Shown in pieces: positions 1-7,886 of a stretch of 52,049 bases of DNA (the first letter of the stretch is position 1; the number at the start of each line of letters is the position of its first letter). The notes under the pieces are model-generated. The model was not told the origin of the DNA, did no database searches, and worked only from the letters and a program-made list of their open reading frames with translations. Source of the DNA: an uncultured Actinomycetes bacterium (GTDB lineage: Bacteria; Actinomycetota; Actinomycetes; UBA12327); NCBI GenBank assembly GCA_903920865.1, contig CAIXNN010000075.1:1-52049 (forward strand), read 5' to 3'. The position numbers and the translations under genes are program-made.

Positions 1-144
1 CAACCTGCGCATACTGAAGTGATCGATCAAACCCCGGTCATCAAGTGGTATGCCGAAGAACTCTTTGCGCGCTTTGCCGTTAATTCGATGAAGGGTCGCT
101 TTGCTGGCATGGATTTTGACCTCTCGGGACCGGCCCATGACTAG
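1..144 (+). CDS. C-terminal 47 residues of an unidentified protein (5' end outside window)
   Basis: An open frame enters from the left edge and ends at the TAG at 142-144. The visible tail is hydrophilic to mixed (it contains IKWYAEELFARF and ends DLSGPAHD) and has no membrane segment. I do not recognise the family. Its stop overlaps the cruF start by 8 nt (ATGACTAG), which implies translational coupling, so it is probably the preceding gene of the same carotenoid operon. That is inference from position only. Confidence 0.6.
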   Translation, partial: QPAHTEVIDQTPVIKWYAEELFARFAVNSMKGRFAGMDFDLSGPAHD

Positions 145-922
145 TCAACCAACCATGCAAAAGCCTGTACTGCCATGGGTTTTGGCCGGTATCACAGTGT
201 TGATGCAAATCGCCTATCCCCTTACCTCTGGCCAAACGCGAACGAGCTTGACCATCGTCACGGTCGTGATGTTTTTCCTTGCTTCAACCTCGCACTCGTT
301 ATTGGTGCGCGGTCTGAAGTGGACTGCAAGTTTTGTTGCTATCAGCGTCATCGGTGGATGGCTGATCGAATACATCGGCAGCACTACCGACATTCCCTTT
401 GGCCCCTACGGCTACACCACGTCGCTGGGTTGGCAACTGCTCGGCGTTCCGTTGGTGATTCCGTTGGCGTGGTCGATGATGGCCTACCCCGCATTGGTCG
501 TAGGACAAACCATGATGCGCGCTCGTTGGGGAACTGTGCTTGTTTCAGCAGTGGCCCTTGCATCGTGGGATCTGTTCCTTGACCCGATGATGGTCAACGA
601 TGGTCACTGGACCTGGGATCGCGTCACCTCCGCCCTTCCAGGAGTACCTGGAATTCCAGCGAGCAACTTCCTTGGCTGGTTTGTGGTTGCCTTGGCCTTG
701 ATGAGCTTGCTATCACTATTGCCGCGGCTCGATAGTTCGCCGATTCGTGACGCTCAACCCCTGACGCTGTGGCTGTGGACGTACTTTTCTAGCGTTTTGG
801 CCAATGCGGTCTTCCTTTCGCGGCCATCGGTGGCCCTAGTCGGAGCGATCGTCATGGGCCTGGTGGCCATTCCGCTGTGTCTTCAGCTGTGGCGCAGGCG
901 TTCAGTCAAGGTTGAGGTCTAA
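137..922 (+). CDS. cruF: CruF-type carotenoid 1',2'-hydratase (DUF422 family membrane protein)
   Basis: 261-residue polytopic membrane protein, about 7 hydrophobic helices. Family landmarks are visible: EYIG followed by PFGPYGYT near residues 77-93, VPLVIPLAWSMMAYPA, DLFLDPMMV with GHWTW near residues 145-160, and PASNFLGWF. CruF-family enzymes add water across the terminal 1',2' double bond of a linear carotenoid end, giving a tertiary hydroxyl that CruG can glycosylate. The ATG at 137 is preferred over an upstream TTG at 101, because it overlaps the preceding stop and gives the normal family N-terminus. It is followed 3 nt later by cruG and then crtD, a coherent end-group module. The bacterioruberin-type hydratase of archaea belongs to the same family, so substrate is inferred from neighbours. 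Confidence 0.85.
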   Translation: MTSQPTMQKPVLPWVLAGITVLMQIAYPLTSGQTRTSLTIVTVVMFFLASTSHSLLVRGLKWTASFVAISVIGGWLIEYIGSTTDIPFGPYGYTTSLGWQLLGVPLVIPLAWSMMAYPALVVGQTMMRARWGTVLVSAVALASWDLFLDPMMVNDGHWTWDRVTSALPGVPGIPASNFLGWFVVALALMSLLSLLPRLDSSPIRDAQPLTLWLWTYFSSVLANAVFLSRPSVALVGAIVMGLVAIPLCLQLWRRRSVKVEV

Positions 923-925
923 GCC

Positions 926-2044
926 ATGGGATTGCTCAGTGGCGCGTGGACTGCATTGGTGTGGTTCGGTGCAATCGGTGCGAGCCTTTTGACGTTGCAC
1001 AGTTTCTACAACTTAAGCAAGCTGCGTCGCCCCTTTATCAGTGATGACAACCTCACCGAGCGCGTATCGATTCTGATCCCTGCCCGCAATGAAGCTCACA
1101 ATATCGGCGCGTGTATTGAATCGCTCCTCAAACAAACGAACTTGTCTGATGGTGAAATCATCGTGCTCGATGATCAATCCGATGACGGCACTTCTGATGT
1201 CATCCGTGAGATCGCGGGAAGTGAACGTGCGGTACGCATCATCACCGGGACAGAGCGTCCCGATGGATGGCTAGGTAAAACGTGGGCTTGTCATCAACTA
1301 CAAGAAGCAGCCACCGGATCGGTCCTGGTCTTCATTGATGCGGACGTGGTCCTTGAACCGGTAGCCATCGCCGCCACCGTGCAAACCCTGCGGGAAGCCA
1401 AACTGGATTTGGTCTGCCCCTACCCCAAGCAAGTTGCCGAGACCGTCGGCGAGCGCCTGGTTCAACCGCTCCTGCAATGGTCCTGGGCCACGACACTGCC
1501 GCTCGGGATTGCCGAAAACAGCTCGCGCGAATCCTTGTCTGCGGCTAACGGTCAGTTCCTCGCCGTTGATACCAAGGCCTACCAGCGCGCCGGTGGACAC
1601 GAAGCCGTCAAGGCTGCAGTTCTCGATGATGTTGAACTGCTGCGCGCGGTCAAACGCAGTGGCGGCTACGGCACCGTCATCGATGGCACCACGATTGCAA
1701 CCTGCCGAATGTACGACAACTGGAGTGAGCTCTCCGCCGGATACACCAAGTCTTTGTGGACCGCCTTTGGATCGCTTCCTGGTTCGATCGCAGCGATGGT
1801 CTTCCTTGCGATCGTGTACCTGGTGCCACCGATCGCGATGTTTACCGGTTCCGTTGTTGGCCTGGTGGGTTGGTTGGCCGCCATTGTGGGCCGCGCAGTA
1901 ATAGCGCGCCGGACTCAAAGCCCACTGTTCCCCGATGCGATTTTGCATCCGTTTTCCATTGCCTTGTTGATCTGGCTCACGATCGGCTCCTGGATTGGTC
2001 ATCGCCGGGGAACCTTGCAATGGAAGGGTCGCTCCCTTACCTAA
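926..2044 (+). CDS. cruG: CruG-like family 2 glycosyltransferase (carotenoid glycosylation)
   Basis: 372-residue membrane-anchored GT2 enzyme. It has an N-terminal helix (about residues 5-28), then the GT-A fold: IPARNEAHNIG near 51-61, VLDDQSDDGT near 79-88, FIDADVV near 135-141 (the metal-binding Asp motif) and DDVELLRAVKRSGG near 236. The C-terminus has several helices (about residues 285-360). This layout matches CruG/HpnB-like transferases, which pass a sugar from a nucleotide donor to a membrane isoprenoid. The start lies 3 nt after the cruF stop and the gene is followed by crtD. The role as carotenoid 2'- or 1'-O-glycosyltransferase is inferred from that partnership; the sugar cannot be read from sequence. 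Confidence 0.78.
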   Translation: MGLLSGAWTALVWFGAIGASLLTLHSFYNLSKLRRPFISDDNLTERVSILIPARNEAHNIGACIESLLKQTNLSDGEIIVLDDQSDDGTSDVIREIAGSERAVRIITGTERPDGWLGKTWACHQLQEAATGSVLVFIDADVVLEPVAIAATVQTLREAKLDLVCPYPKQVAETVGERLVQPLLQWSWATTLPLGIAENSSRESLSAANGQFLAVDTKAYQRAGGHEAVKAAVLDDVELLRAVKRSGGYGTVIDGTTIATCRMYDNWSELSAGYTKSLWTAFGSLPGSIAAMVFLAIVYLVPPIAMFTGSVVGLVGWLAAIVGRAVIARRTQSPLFPDAILHPFSIALLIWLTIGSWIGHRRGTLQWKGRSLT

Positions 2045-2067
2045 TCAACGCCACCTGCCTAGCAACG

Positions 2068-2073
2068 TAGGCT
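2068..2073 (+). promoter_or_regulatory. Putative leaderless -10 (TAGGCT) for the crtD-like gene
   Basis: TAGGCT lies 6 nt before the GTG at 2080 and there is no Shine-Dalgarno sequence, so transcription would begin at or next to the start codon. It lies in the 35-nt gap after cruG, so crtD may have its own promoter as well as read-through. No -35 consensus is visible. Confidence 0.5.
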
Positions 2074-2079
2074 AAAGCC

Positions 2080-3567
2080 GTGGCACACATCGTGGTGATT
2101 GGCGCTGGAATGGGTGGGCTGGCATCTGCCGCTCGCCTTCGCGCCCGCGGCCATGAGGTCACCGTGCTAGAACAAGCACAAACAGTCGGCGGAAAGCTCG
2201 CTGGCTATCAGCGTGACGGCTTCGTCTTCGATACCGGCCCTTCGCTGTTCACCTTGCCGGCCACCTATCGCGATCTGTTTTTGAAAACTGGCAAAGGCCT
2301 CGATGATGTCGTTGATCTACAGCCGGTAGAACCAGGGTTTACCTACCACTGGTCCGATGGCAGTTCGGCTGTTCTGCCCGGTGTGGATCCAGCAGCGATT
2401 GCTCGCGCATTAGGTGATGCGCTCGGCGGTGATGCTGAAGCACAGTGGACGAACTTCATGAACCGCGCTGGTAAGGCTTGGCGGATCACGCGCGAACCCT
2501 TCTTGGAATCACCACTGAATTCGCCACTTGACTTGGTCAAGCACCTGCGTCGACCTTCAGATATTCAAACCGTGGCACCGTTTACCTCACTGCGGGCGTT
2601 AGGAAAAAAGCACTTCAGCGATCCGCGCTTAGTCACCTTGCTCGATCGCTATGCCACGTACACCGGATCTGATCCGCGTAAAGCTCCAGCGGCGCTATCG
2701 GTGGTGCCTTATGTGGAACAAACCTTTGGCGCCTGGCACATCGCCGGCGGGATTCATCAGTTGGCGCTTGCTTTGCATCAACGATGCTTAGACATTGGCG
2801 TGAAAATTCGAACTGACACATCAGTTGGCAGCATCATCGTGGAAAACAACAAGGTAGCCGGCGTAACTATTGATTACGGCGAACGCATCGATGCCGATCT
2901 GGTCATTGCCAATGCCGATGCCACCGATGTGTATGGACGAATGTTGAACGATCCGCGAGCCAAGGAAGCAACCCGCAGCCTGAACCGCACCACACCATCA
3001 TTGGCCGGATTTGTTTTGCTACTGGCCGTTGAGGGTCGCACTCCGGGCTTGACTCATCACAATGTGTCCTTCCCGGCTAACTATGACGCCGAGTTTGATG
3101 CCATCTTTGGCAAGAACCCCAAGCCCGTTGACGATCCAACGATTTACATTTGCTCGCCCGACGACGATCGCATGCGCCCCAGCGCCAATCACGAATCGTG
3201 GTTCGTGCTGGTCAATGCCCCACGGCATGATCCAGCCAATGGTGTCAATTGGAACGATGCTGAATTGGTAGGCACCTACACCGAACACATTCTTGATGTG
3301 ATGGAACAACGCGGCTTTGGTGTTCGCGATCGACTGCTGTGGGCCGAATCGCGCACTCCTGCACAGTTTGAACGCATTACGCGGGCGCCAGGTGGATCGA
3401 TTTATGGAACGGCCTCTAACGGGCCACGGGCAGCTTTTATGCGCCCGGCAAACAAATCAAAAATCCCTGGGCTCTATTTGGTCGGTGGTTCATCGCACCC
3501 CGGTGGTGGATTGCCTTTGGTGGCCATGTCAGCGCGCATCGTGGCCGACTTGATCGGCGATGCTTAA
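2080..3567 (+). CDS. crtD: CrtI-family carotenoid desaturase, probably CrtD-type (1'-hydroxy-3',4'-desaturase)
   Basis: 495-residue FAD-dependent amine-oxidase-fold protein. The N-terminal dinucleotide-binding motif VIGAGMGGLASAARL is at residues 5-19, with EQAQTVGGKL after it and the FDTGPSLFTLP substrate-side motif. The C-terminal FAD motif LYLVGGSSHPGGGLPLV is characteristic of CrtI/CrtD. It is the second CrtI paralogue in the window, and its position directly after cruF and cruG points to 3',4'-desaturation of the hydrated end group. Phytoene desaturation is better assigned to the copy at 6336. The GTG start is supported by the -10-like hexamer at 2068. The alternatives, a carotene ketolase (CrtO type) or diapocarotenoid enzyme, are less likely. 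Confidence 0.72.
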   Translation: MAHIVVIGAGMGGLASAARLRARGHEVTVLEQAQTVGGKLAGYQRDGFVFDTGPSLFTLPATYRDLFLKTGKGLDDVVDLQPVEPGFTYHWSDGSSAVLPGVDPAAIARALGDALGGDAEAQWTNFMNRAGKAWRITREPFLESPLNSPLDLVKHLRRPSDIQTVAPFTSLRALGKKHFSDPRLVTLLDRYATYTGSDPRKAPAALSVVPYVEQTFGAWHIAGGIHQLALALHQRCLDIGVKIRTDTSVGSIIVENNKVAGVTIDYGERIDADLVIANADATDVYGRMLNDPRAKEATRSLNRTTPSLAGFVLLLAVEGRTPGLTHHNVSFPANYDAEFDAIFGKNPKPVDDPTIYICSPDDDRMRPSANHESWFVLVNAPRHDPANGVNWNDAELVGTYTEHILDVMEQRGFGVRDRLLWAESRTPAQFERITRAPGGSIYGTASNGPRAAFMRPANKSKIPGLYLVGGSSHPGGGLPLVAMSARIVADLIGDA

Positions 3568-4223
3568 GAAAGTTGTTTGCGCACTACTCGGGTGAGTTGG
3601 AAAAGGCCGATAACGCCCAGTGTGATCCAAGCAAAAGAAGCTTCGCGGGCCCAAATATCAGCCGAGCCGACGAAGATTCCAGCAGCTAGGGAAAACATCA
3701 CCGCGATGATGACTCGAGTGGGGCGTTCCCAAACGGTGACCACGCCAATGTCATTCATACCGGCCGCGGCCGCACGCGCACGCAAGTATTCGTGAAGCAT
3801 CATCAATGCCCCGGCCAGGACACACGACCACACCGGCGCACCGAGCAACCAGAACGCGACAAGAAATATGCCGTCACTGATCCGGTCGCACACGGCATCA
3901 AAGACCGCACCCCACTTGGTGGAGGAATCGGTCATTAACGCCACTGCCCCATCGAGTTGATCAAACAACCCAGACTTGAGGAATAACAACGCGGTCAAGA
4001 TCGCCCACCGACCACCAACTGCTGCTGGCCACAACGCCACCACACTGATGACAAGTCCAAGGAAGGTGATCGCATTGGGCGTGAGACGCATCGCGATTAG
4101 GGGCCGGGTGAAGGTGTAAGCAAAGCCGAGCCAGGTCCGGGCGAGAAGGGAAGCATTGGCGTCATAGCCACCGTGGGTTTGACCCCACTTGGCGATGTAT
4201 TCAGAACGACTCATTGAGCTCAT
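3564..4223 (-). CDS. CDP-alcohol phosphatidyltransferase family membrane enzyme
   Basis: 219 residues with about 5-6 membrane helices. The CDP-alcohol transferase motif is present as DGAVAL, an 8-residue spacer, then GAVFDAVCDR. The usual pattern is DGxxAR-x8-GxxxDxxxD; the acidic residues and glycines are kept but the Arg is Leu. Such enzymes transfer a phospho-alcohol headgroup or inositol phosphate to or from a CDP-activated lipid in the membrane. The ATG at 4223 overlaps the end of metF, so the two genes are co-transcribed; a second ATG 9 nt downstream is an alternative. The end overlaps the crtD stop by 4 nt, convergently. The specific headgroup cannot be assigned. Confidence 0.75.
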   Translation of the reverse strand: MSSMSRSEYIAKWGQTHGGYDANASLLARTWLGFAYTFTRPLIAMRLTPNAITFLGLVISVVALWPAAVGGRWAILTALLFLKSGLFDQLDGAVALMTDSSTKWGAVFDAVCDRISDGIFLVAFWLLGAPVWSCVLAGALMMLHEYLRARAAAAGMNDIGVVTVWERPTRVIIAVMFSLAAGIFVGSADIWAREASFAWITLGVIGLFQLTRVVRKQLS

Positions 4224-4225
4224 AC

Positions 4226-5113
4226 TTAAGACAATCCCAGATTCGCATAGATTTCGCGCGTTGCTGAGGAGCGATTGAGGGTATAAAAATGCAAACCAGG
4301 TGCTCCACCGTCCAACAACTGCTGGCACAGACGCGTAGCTTCGGCAATTCCTAGTTCGTGCACCGCCTCTGGATCATCAGCCACGGCCTGGGCGCGCTTG
4401 GCCAACTCACTTGGTACTTGCACACCCGATAGTTCGGCAAATCGTTGGACTTGAGTGAAATTAGTCAAAGGCATGATGCCCGGAATAATCGGCATCGAAC
4501 AGCCAGCACTCTTGGCCAGCTCAACGGATTCGAAATAGCGATCGGCGCTAAAGAAAAACTGCGTGATCGCAAAGTGTGCACCGGCGGCTTGCTTGGCCGC
4601 TAGAACATCGGCGTCTTGTTGGACTGATACAGATTCAGGATGCCCATCGGGGAATGCACCGACGCCAACGGACATATCGCCATAGGAAGCCAACATGGCA
4701 ACTAATTCATCAGCATGTTTGAAGCCACCTTCGTGTTGCACCCACGGCGTTCCCAAACCACCAGGCGGGTCTCCGCGCAAGGCAAGGACAGTTCGCACTC
4801 CGGCCGCGCGATATTGCTCAATGACGCCCTGGACTTGGTCACGGGTTGCGCCCACGCAGGTCAAGTGCCCCACCGGCGAGAGCGATGTTTGTGAAGCAAT
4901 GCGTTCGGTGATCCGCACCGTTAAGTCACGGGTTGTGCCACCAGCCCCATAGGTCACCGAGACAAAGGTGGGGGTCAGCGCATCAAGTTCGTGAAGGGCT
5001 TCCCACAAATTCTTCTCGCCCTGTGCAGTCTTCGGCGGAAACAACTCAAAGGAAATGCTTGCTCGACCGTTGCTCAGGGCTTGCTCAACAATTCCCACGC
5101 TCGCATCGGACAT
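4226..5113 (-). CDS. metF: 5,10-methylenetetrahydrofolate reductase
   Basis: 295-residue FAD-dependent TIM-barrel enzyme that reduces 5,10-methylene-THF to 5-methyl-THF for methionine synthesis. Landmarks are SFELFPPKT near residues 20-28, VSVTYGAGGTTRD near 52-64, ALRGDPPGG near 110-118, FAITQFFF near 182-189 and PGIMPLTNF near 209-217. Length is normal for the bacterial MetF type. The ATG at 5113 is set by a TAGGTT hexamer 6 nt upstream. It is divergent from crtE across about 100 nt and overlaps the downstream phosphatidyltransferase. A metF-like gene next to a prenyl synthase also occurs in M. tuberculosis (Rv2172c/Rv2173). Confidence 0.93.
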   Translation of the reverse strand: MSDASVGIVEQALSNGRASISFELFPPKTAQGEKNLWEALHELDALTPTFVSVTYGAGGTTRDLTVRITERIASQTSLSPVGHLTCVGATRDQVQGVIEQYRAAGVRTVLALRGDPPGGLGTPWVQHEGGFKHADELVAMLASYGDMSVGVGAFPDGHPESVSVQQDADVLAAKQAAGAHFAITQFFFSADRYFESVELAKSAGCSMPIIPGIMPLTNFTQVQRFAELSGVQVPSELAKRAQAVADDPEAVHELGIAEATRLCQQLLDGGAPGLHFYTLNRSSATREIYANLGLS

Positions 5114-5119
5114 AGATCA

Positions 5120-5125
5120 AACCTA
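5120..5125 (-). promoter_or_regulatory. Putative leaderless -10 (TAGGTT) for metF
   Basis: On the minus strand TAGGTT is followed by 6 nt and then the metF ATG, with no Shine-Dalgarno sequence. It faces the crtE promoter across a 101-nt divergent gap. Confidence 0.5.
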
Positions 5126-5202
5126 GAGGCGTGCGCGCGTGGGTCAGTTGTTGGCACGCCGCCGAAAATGCACACTTACCCACCCAATCACTTCATAGGC
5201 AC

Positions 5203-5208
5203 TATCTT
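5203..5208 (+). promoter_or_regulatory. Putative leaderless -10 (TATCTT) for crtE
   Basis: TATCTT is followed by 6 nt and the ATG at 5215. No Shine-Dalgarno sequence precedes this ATG, which supports it over the longer in-frame extension upstream. Confidence 0.5.
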
Positions 5209-5214
5209 TGCTCC

Positions 5215-6279
5215 ATGAGTTCCACCTCACCACTGGATGCAGAAGACCTGCGTGTTCGCGTTCGCAAACACCTTGATGACTTCATTGCCATTCAAGTTCC
5301 GCGCCTTGATGGCGTTGGTGAGGATTTGGACGTTTTCACAGAAGCGCTGACTGACTTGATGAATGGCGGCAAGCGTTTGCGGCCAGCATTTTGTTACTGG
5401 GGTTGGCGAGCAGCTGGTGGTGCTGACACAGAAAACGCAGTCAAGGCAGCCACCGCCCTTGAACTTCTGCAGGCGTGCGCACTTGTTCACGATGACGTGA
5501 TGGATGGGTCAGATACTCGTCGTGGGTTACCTGCAGCGCACCGTCGCTTTGCTGCCCTGCACCGCGGGAATCAATGGCTGGGATCGCCGGAAGATTTTGG
5601 AATCGGTGCGGCCATCTTGCTCGGCGATTTGTGTTTGTCCTGGGCTGATGAACTGCTGATGTCCAGTGGTTTGCCGGTGGATCGATTGATGGCCGCCAAA
5701 CCGCTCTATGACGAAATGCGCACCGAACTCATGGCCGGTCAATACCTTGACCTGCTTGAACAAGCTCGCGGTGGCGGTTCGATTGAGCGCGCCGAACGCG
5801 TGATTCGTTTCAAGAGCGCGAAATACACCATCGAGCGACCATTACACCTGGGTGTCATCCTTGCTGGCGGCTCAGCCGAGCTCTTGACCACCTTCACCAA
5901 CTACGGACTTCCACTTGGTGAGGCATTCCAACTACGCGATGACGTCCTTGGAGTCTTTGGCGACCCTTCCGAAACAGGAAAGCCGGCCGGCGATGACCTT
6001 CGTGAAGGAAAGCGCACAGTATTAATTGCAAAGGCGCTAGAAAATGCCTCACCGGCACAGGCCAGCAAGGTTCGGCGTCACCTGGGTGATCCGCACCTTG
6101 ACACCGAGGGTGTCGAATTACTGCGCGCCATCTTGACTGAGACCGGCGCGCTGGCAGCAGTTGAGTCCAGGATTAGTGAACTGACCCAACAAGCCCACGA
6201 TGCCATCACCGACGTGAGTAACCCAGCGCGCGAGGTGCTCGATGGACTCATCGTGGCTGCTACCGCTCGCGCCCTCTAA
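5215..6279 (+). CDS. crtE: Polyprenyl (geranylgeranyl) diphosphate synthase
   Basis: 354-residue trans-prenyltransferase of the IspA/IdsA family. It condenses isopentenyl diphosphate with allylic diphosphates to give the C20 precursor GGPP. Visible motifs are GGKRLRP near residues 48-54, the first aspartate-rich motif HDDVMDGSDTRRG near 89-101, and the second one, QLRDDVLGVFGD, near 240-251. The start ATG is chosen because a TATCTT hexamer lies 6 nt upstream; an extension back to 5131 would add 28 residues unlike the family. It opens the plus-strand crt run crtE-crtI-mannosyltransferase-crtB. It is the positional equivalent of M. tuberculosis idsA2. Product chain length is inferred from the crt context. 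Confidence 0.9.
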   Translation: MSSTSPLDAEDLRVRVRKHLDDFIAIQVPRLDGVGEDLDVFTEALTDLMNGGKRLRPAFCYWGWRAAGGADTENAVKAATALELLQACALVHDDVMDGSDTRRGLPAAHRRFAALHRGNQWLGSPEDFGIGAAILLGDLCLSWADELLMSSGLPVDRLMAAKPLYDEMRTELMAGQYLDLLEQARGGGSIERAERVIRFKSAKYTIERPLHLGVILAGGSAELLTTFTNYGLPLGEAFQLRDDVLGVFGDPSETGKPAGDDLREGKRTVLIAKALENASPAQASKVRRHLGDPHLDTEGVELLRAILTETGALAAVESRISELTQQAHDAITDVSNPAREVLDGLIVAATARAL

Positions 6280-6322
6280 AGAACTAGAGCACTCCCGCAC
6301 GGCACAAGTCTGCGATTCGCCT

Positions 6323-6328
6323 TAGGGT
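6323..6328 (+). promoter_or_regulatory. Putative leaderless -10 (TAGGGT) for crtI
   Basis: TAGGGT is followed by 7 nt and the crtI ATG at 6336 in the 56-nt crtE-crtI gap. No Shine-Dalgarno sequence is present. Confidence 0.5.
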
Positions 6329-6335
6329 TAAGCAC

Positions 6336-7835
6336 ATGCGCACAACCACCGGGCCGAGCGATCACGTTGTCATCGTTGGTGCTGGTCTTGGTGGGTTGTC
6401 AGCCGCACTTCGACTAGCTGGTGCTGGTCGCAAAGTCACCGTGATCGAGCGGGAATCAGTTCCTGGTGGACGCAACGGGCTCCTTGAGGATTCTGGCTAC
6501 AGCTTTGACACCGGTCCGACTGTGTTGACGATGCCCGACTTGATCGCTGATGCGCTGGACTGTGTGGGCGAATCAATGGACGACTGGCTCGAACTGCTTC
6601 CTATTGAGCCGCTCTACCGCTCGTACTACGCCGACGGCTCTCGCCTTGACGTTCACGCTGACCCAGCGCGGATGGCACAAGAAATTGAAGAAGTCATCGG
6701 CCCGGATGAAGCAGCTGGATACCTGCGCTACGTCGATTTTGTTACAGATCTCTACAAATACGAGATGCGCGACTTTATTGATCGTAACATCGGCTCACCG
6801 CTGGACCTGATGACACCAAACTTGGCTCGCTTGGCTGGCATCGGTGGTTTTAGAAAACTCTCACCCAAGGTTGAGCAATACCTGCAAGATCCACGAACAC
6901 AACGCATCTTCTCGTTTCAATCCATGTATGCCGGTCTGGCGCCGCAAGATGCGCTCGCTATTTATGCGGTTATTGCTTACATGGACAGCGTTGCAGGTGT
7001 TTTCATGCCCAAGGGTGGAATGCATGCGGTTCCGCGGGCACTTGCTGGTGCGGCCACCAAACATGGTGTGGAATTTCGCTACTCCACTGAAGTAAATAAG
7101 GTTGAATTGGAGGGCAAGCGCGCGGTGGCGGTTCACACCACCGATGGTGAGCGCATTGCGTGCGATGCAGTCATCCTCAACCCTGACCTTCCGGTGGCTT
7201 GGCGAGATCTTTTGGGTCGGGAGCCGTGGGATGTTAAGCGCTTGAACTACTCCCCCTCTTGCTTCCTGCTCCTAGCTGGCTCAACGCAGAGCTATTCGCA
7301 GATCGCGCACCACAACATTCACTTTGGAAAATCCTGGGATGGAGTTTTCAAAGACCTCATTGACGATAAGAAACTCATGAGCGATCCATCAATTTTGGTC
7401 ACTAACCCCACGCGTACTGATCCAGGAATGGCACCCGATGGTAAGCAGATCTATTACGTACTTTTCCCCACTCCGAATCTGGATGCTGACATCGACTGGG
7501 ACTACATGAAAGAGCCTTATCGCGATGAAGTGATCAAGGTTTTGGAGGAACGTGGTTACACCGGATTCTCCGATGCCATCGAACTTGAGCATCTGACAAC
7601 TCCGTTGGATTGGCAAGAGCGCGGCATGGAACGTGGCACGCCCTTCGCCGCTGCGCACTCGTTCTTCCAAACTGGGCCCTTTAGGCCCCGCAATATCTGG
7701 GGTGAAAACGTCGTCTTCGCCGGATCAGGCACCCAACCGGGAGTGGGAGTTCCCATGGTCTTGGTCTCGGGTCGGCTAGCCGCTGAGCGCATCACTGGGC
7801 CAGATCACGCCTACCATTCCCGCGCCTGGATGTAA
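6336..7835 (+). CDS. crtI: Phytoene desaturase (CrtI)
   Basis: 499-residue FAD-dependent desaturase converting phytoene to lycopene (or neurosporene) by successive dehydrogenations. The FAD motif VIVGAGLGGLSAALRL is at about residues 12-27, followed by PGGRNG and SFDTGPTVLTMP, which is the canonical CrtI substrate-pocket signature. The mid-domain has FSFQSMYAGLAP and MPKGGMHAVPRAL, and the C-terminus has VVFAGSGTQPGVGVPMVLVSGRLAAE. Length and motif order match bacterial CrtI closely. It sits between crtE and a mannosyltransferase, with crtB after that. This is the better phytoene-desaturase candidate of the two CrtI paralogues here. Confidence 0.92.
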   Translation: MRTTTGPSDHVVIVGAGLGGLSAALRLAGAGRKVTVIERESVPGGRNGLLEDSGYSFDTGPTVLTMPDLIADALDCVGESMDDWLELLPIEPLYRSYYADGSRLDVHADPARMAQEIEEVIGPDEAAGYLRYVDFVTDLYKYEMRDFIDRNIGSPLDLMTPNLARLAGIGGFRKLSPKVEQYLQDPRTQRIFSFQSMYAGLAPQDALAIYAVIAYMDSVAGVFMPKGGMHAVPRALAGAATKHGVEFRYSTEVNKVELEGKRAVAVHTTDGERIACDAVILNPDLPVAWRDLLGREPWDVKRLNYSPSCFLLLAGSTQSYSQIAHHNIHFGKSWDGVFKDLIDDKKLMSDPSILVTNPTRTDPGMAPDGKQIYYVLFPTPNLDADIDWDYMKEPYRDEVIKVLEERGYTGFSDAIELEHLTTPLDWQERGMERGTPFAAAHSFFQTGPFRPRNIWGENVVFAGSGTQPGVGVPMVLVSGRLAAERITGPDHAYHSRAWM

Positions 7836-7873
7836 TTTCTCCCGCACACCCCTTTGGCCCTAGCGCCAACCGG

Positions 7874-7879
7874 TACCCT
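7874..7879 (+). promoter_or_regulatory. Putative leaderless -10 (TACCCT) for the mannosyltransferase gene
   Basis: TACCCT is followed by 7 nt and the ATG at 7887; no Shine-Dalgarno sequence. Confidence 0.45.
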
Positions 7880-7886
7880 TTAAACA

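Noticed and set aside
1298-2020. A 240-codon open frame on the minus strand inside cruG
   Set aside because: It is an antisense shadow of a well-supported glycosyltransferase gene. The product is low-complexity (Gly/Gln/Arg-rich) and has no recognisable domain or start signal.
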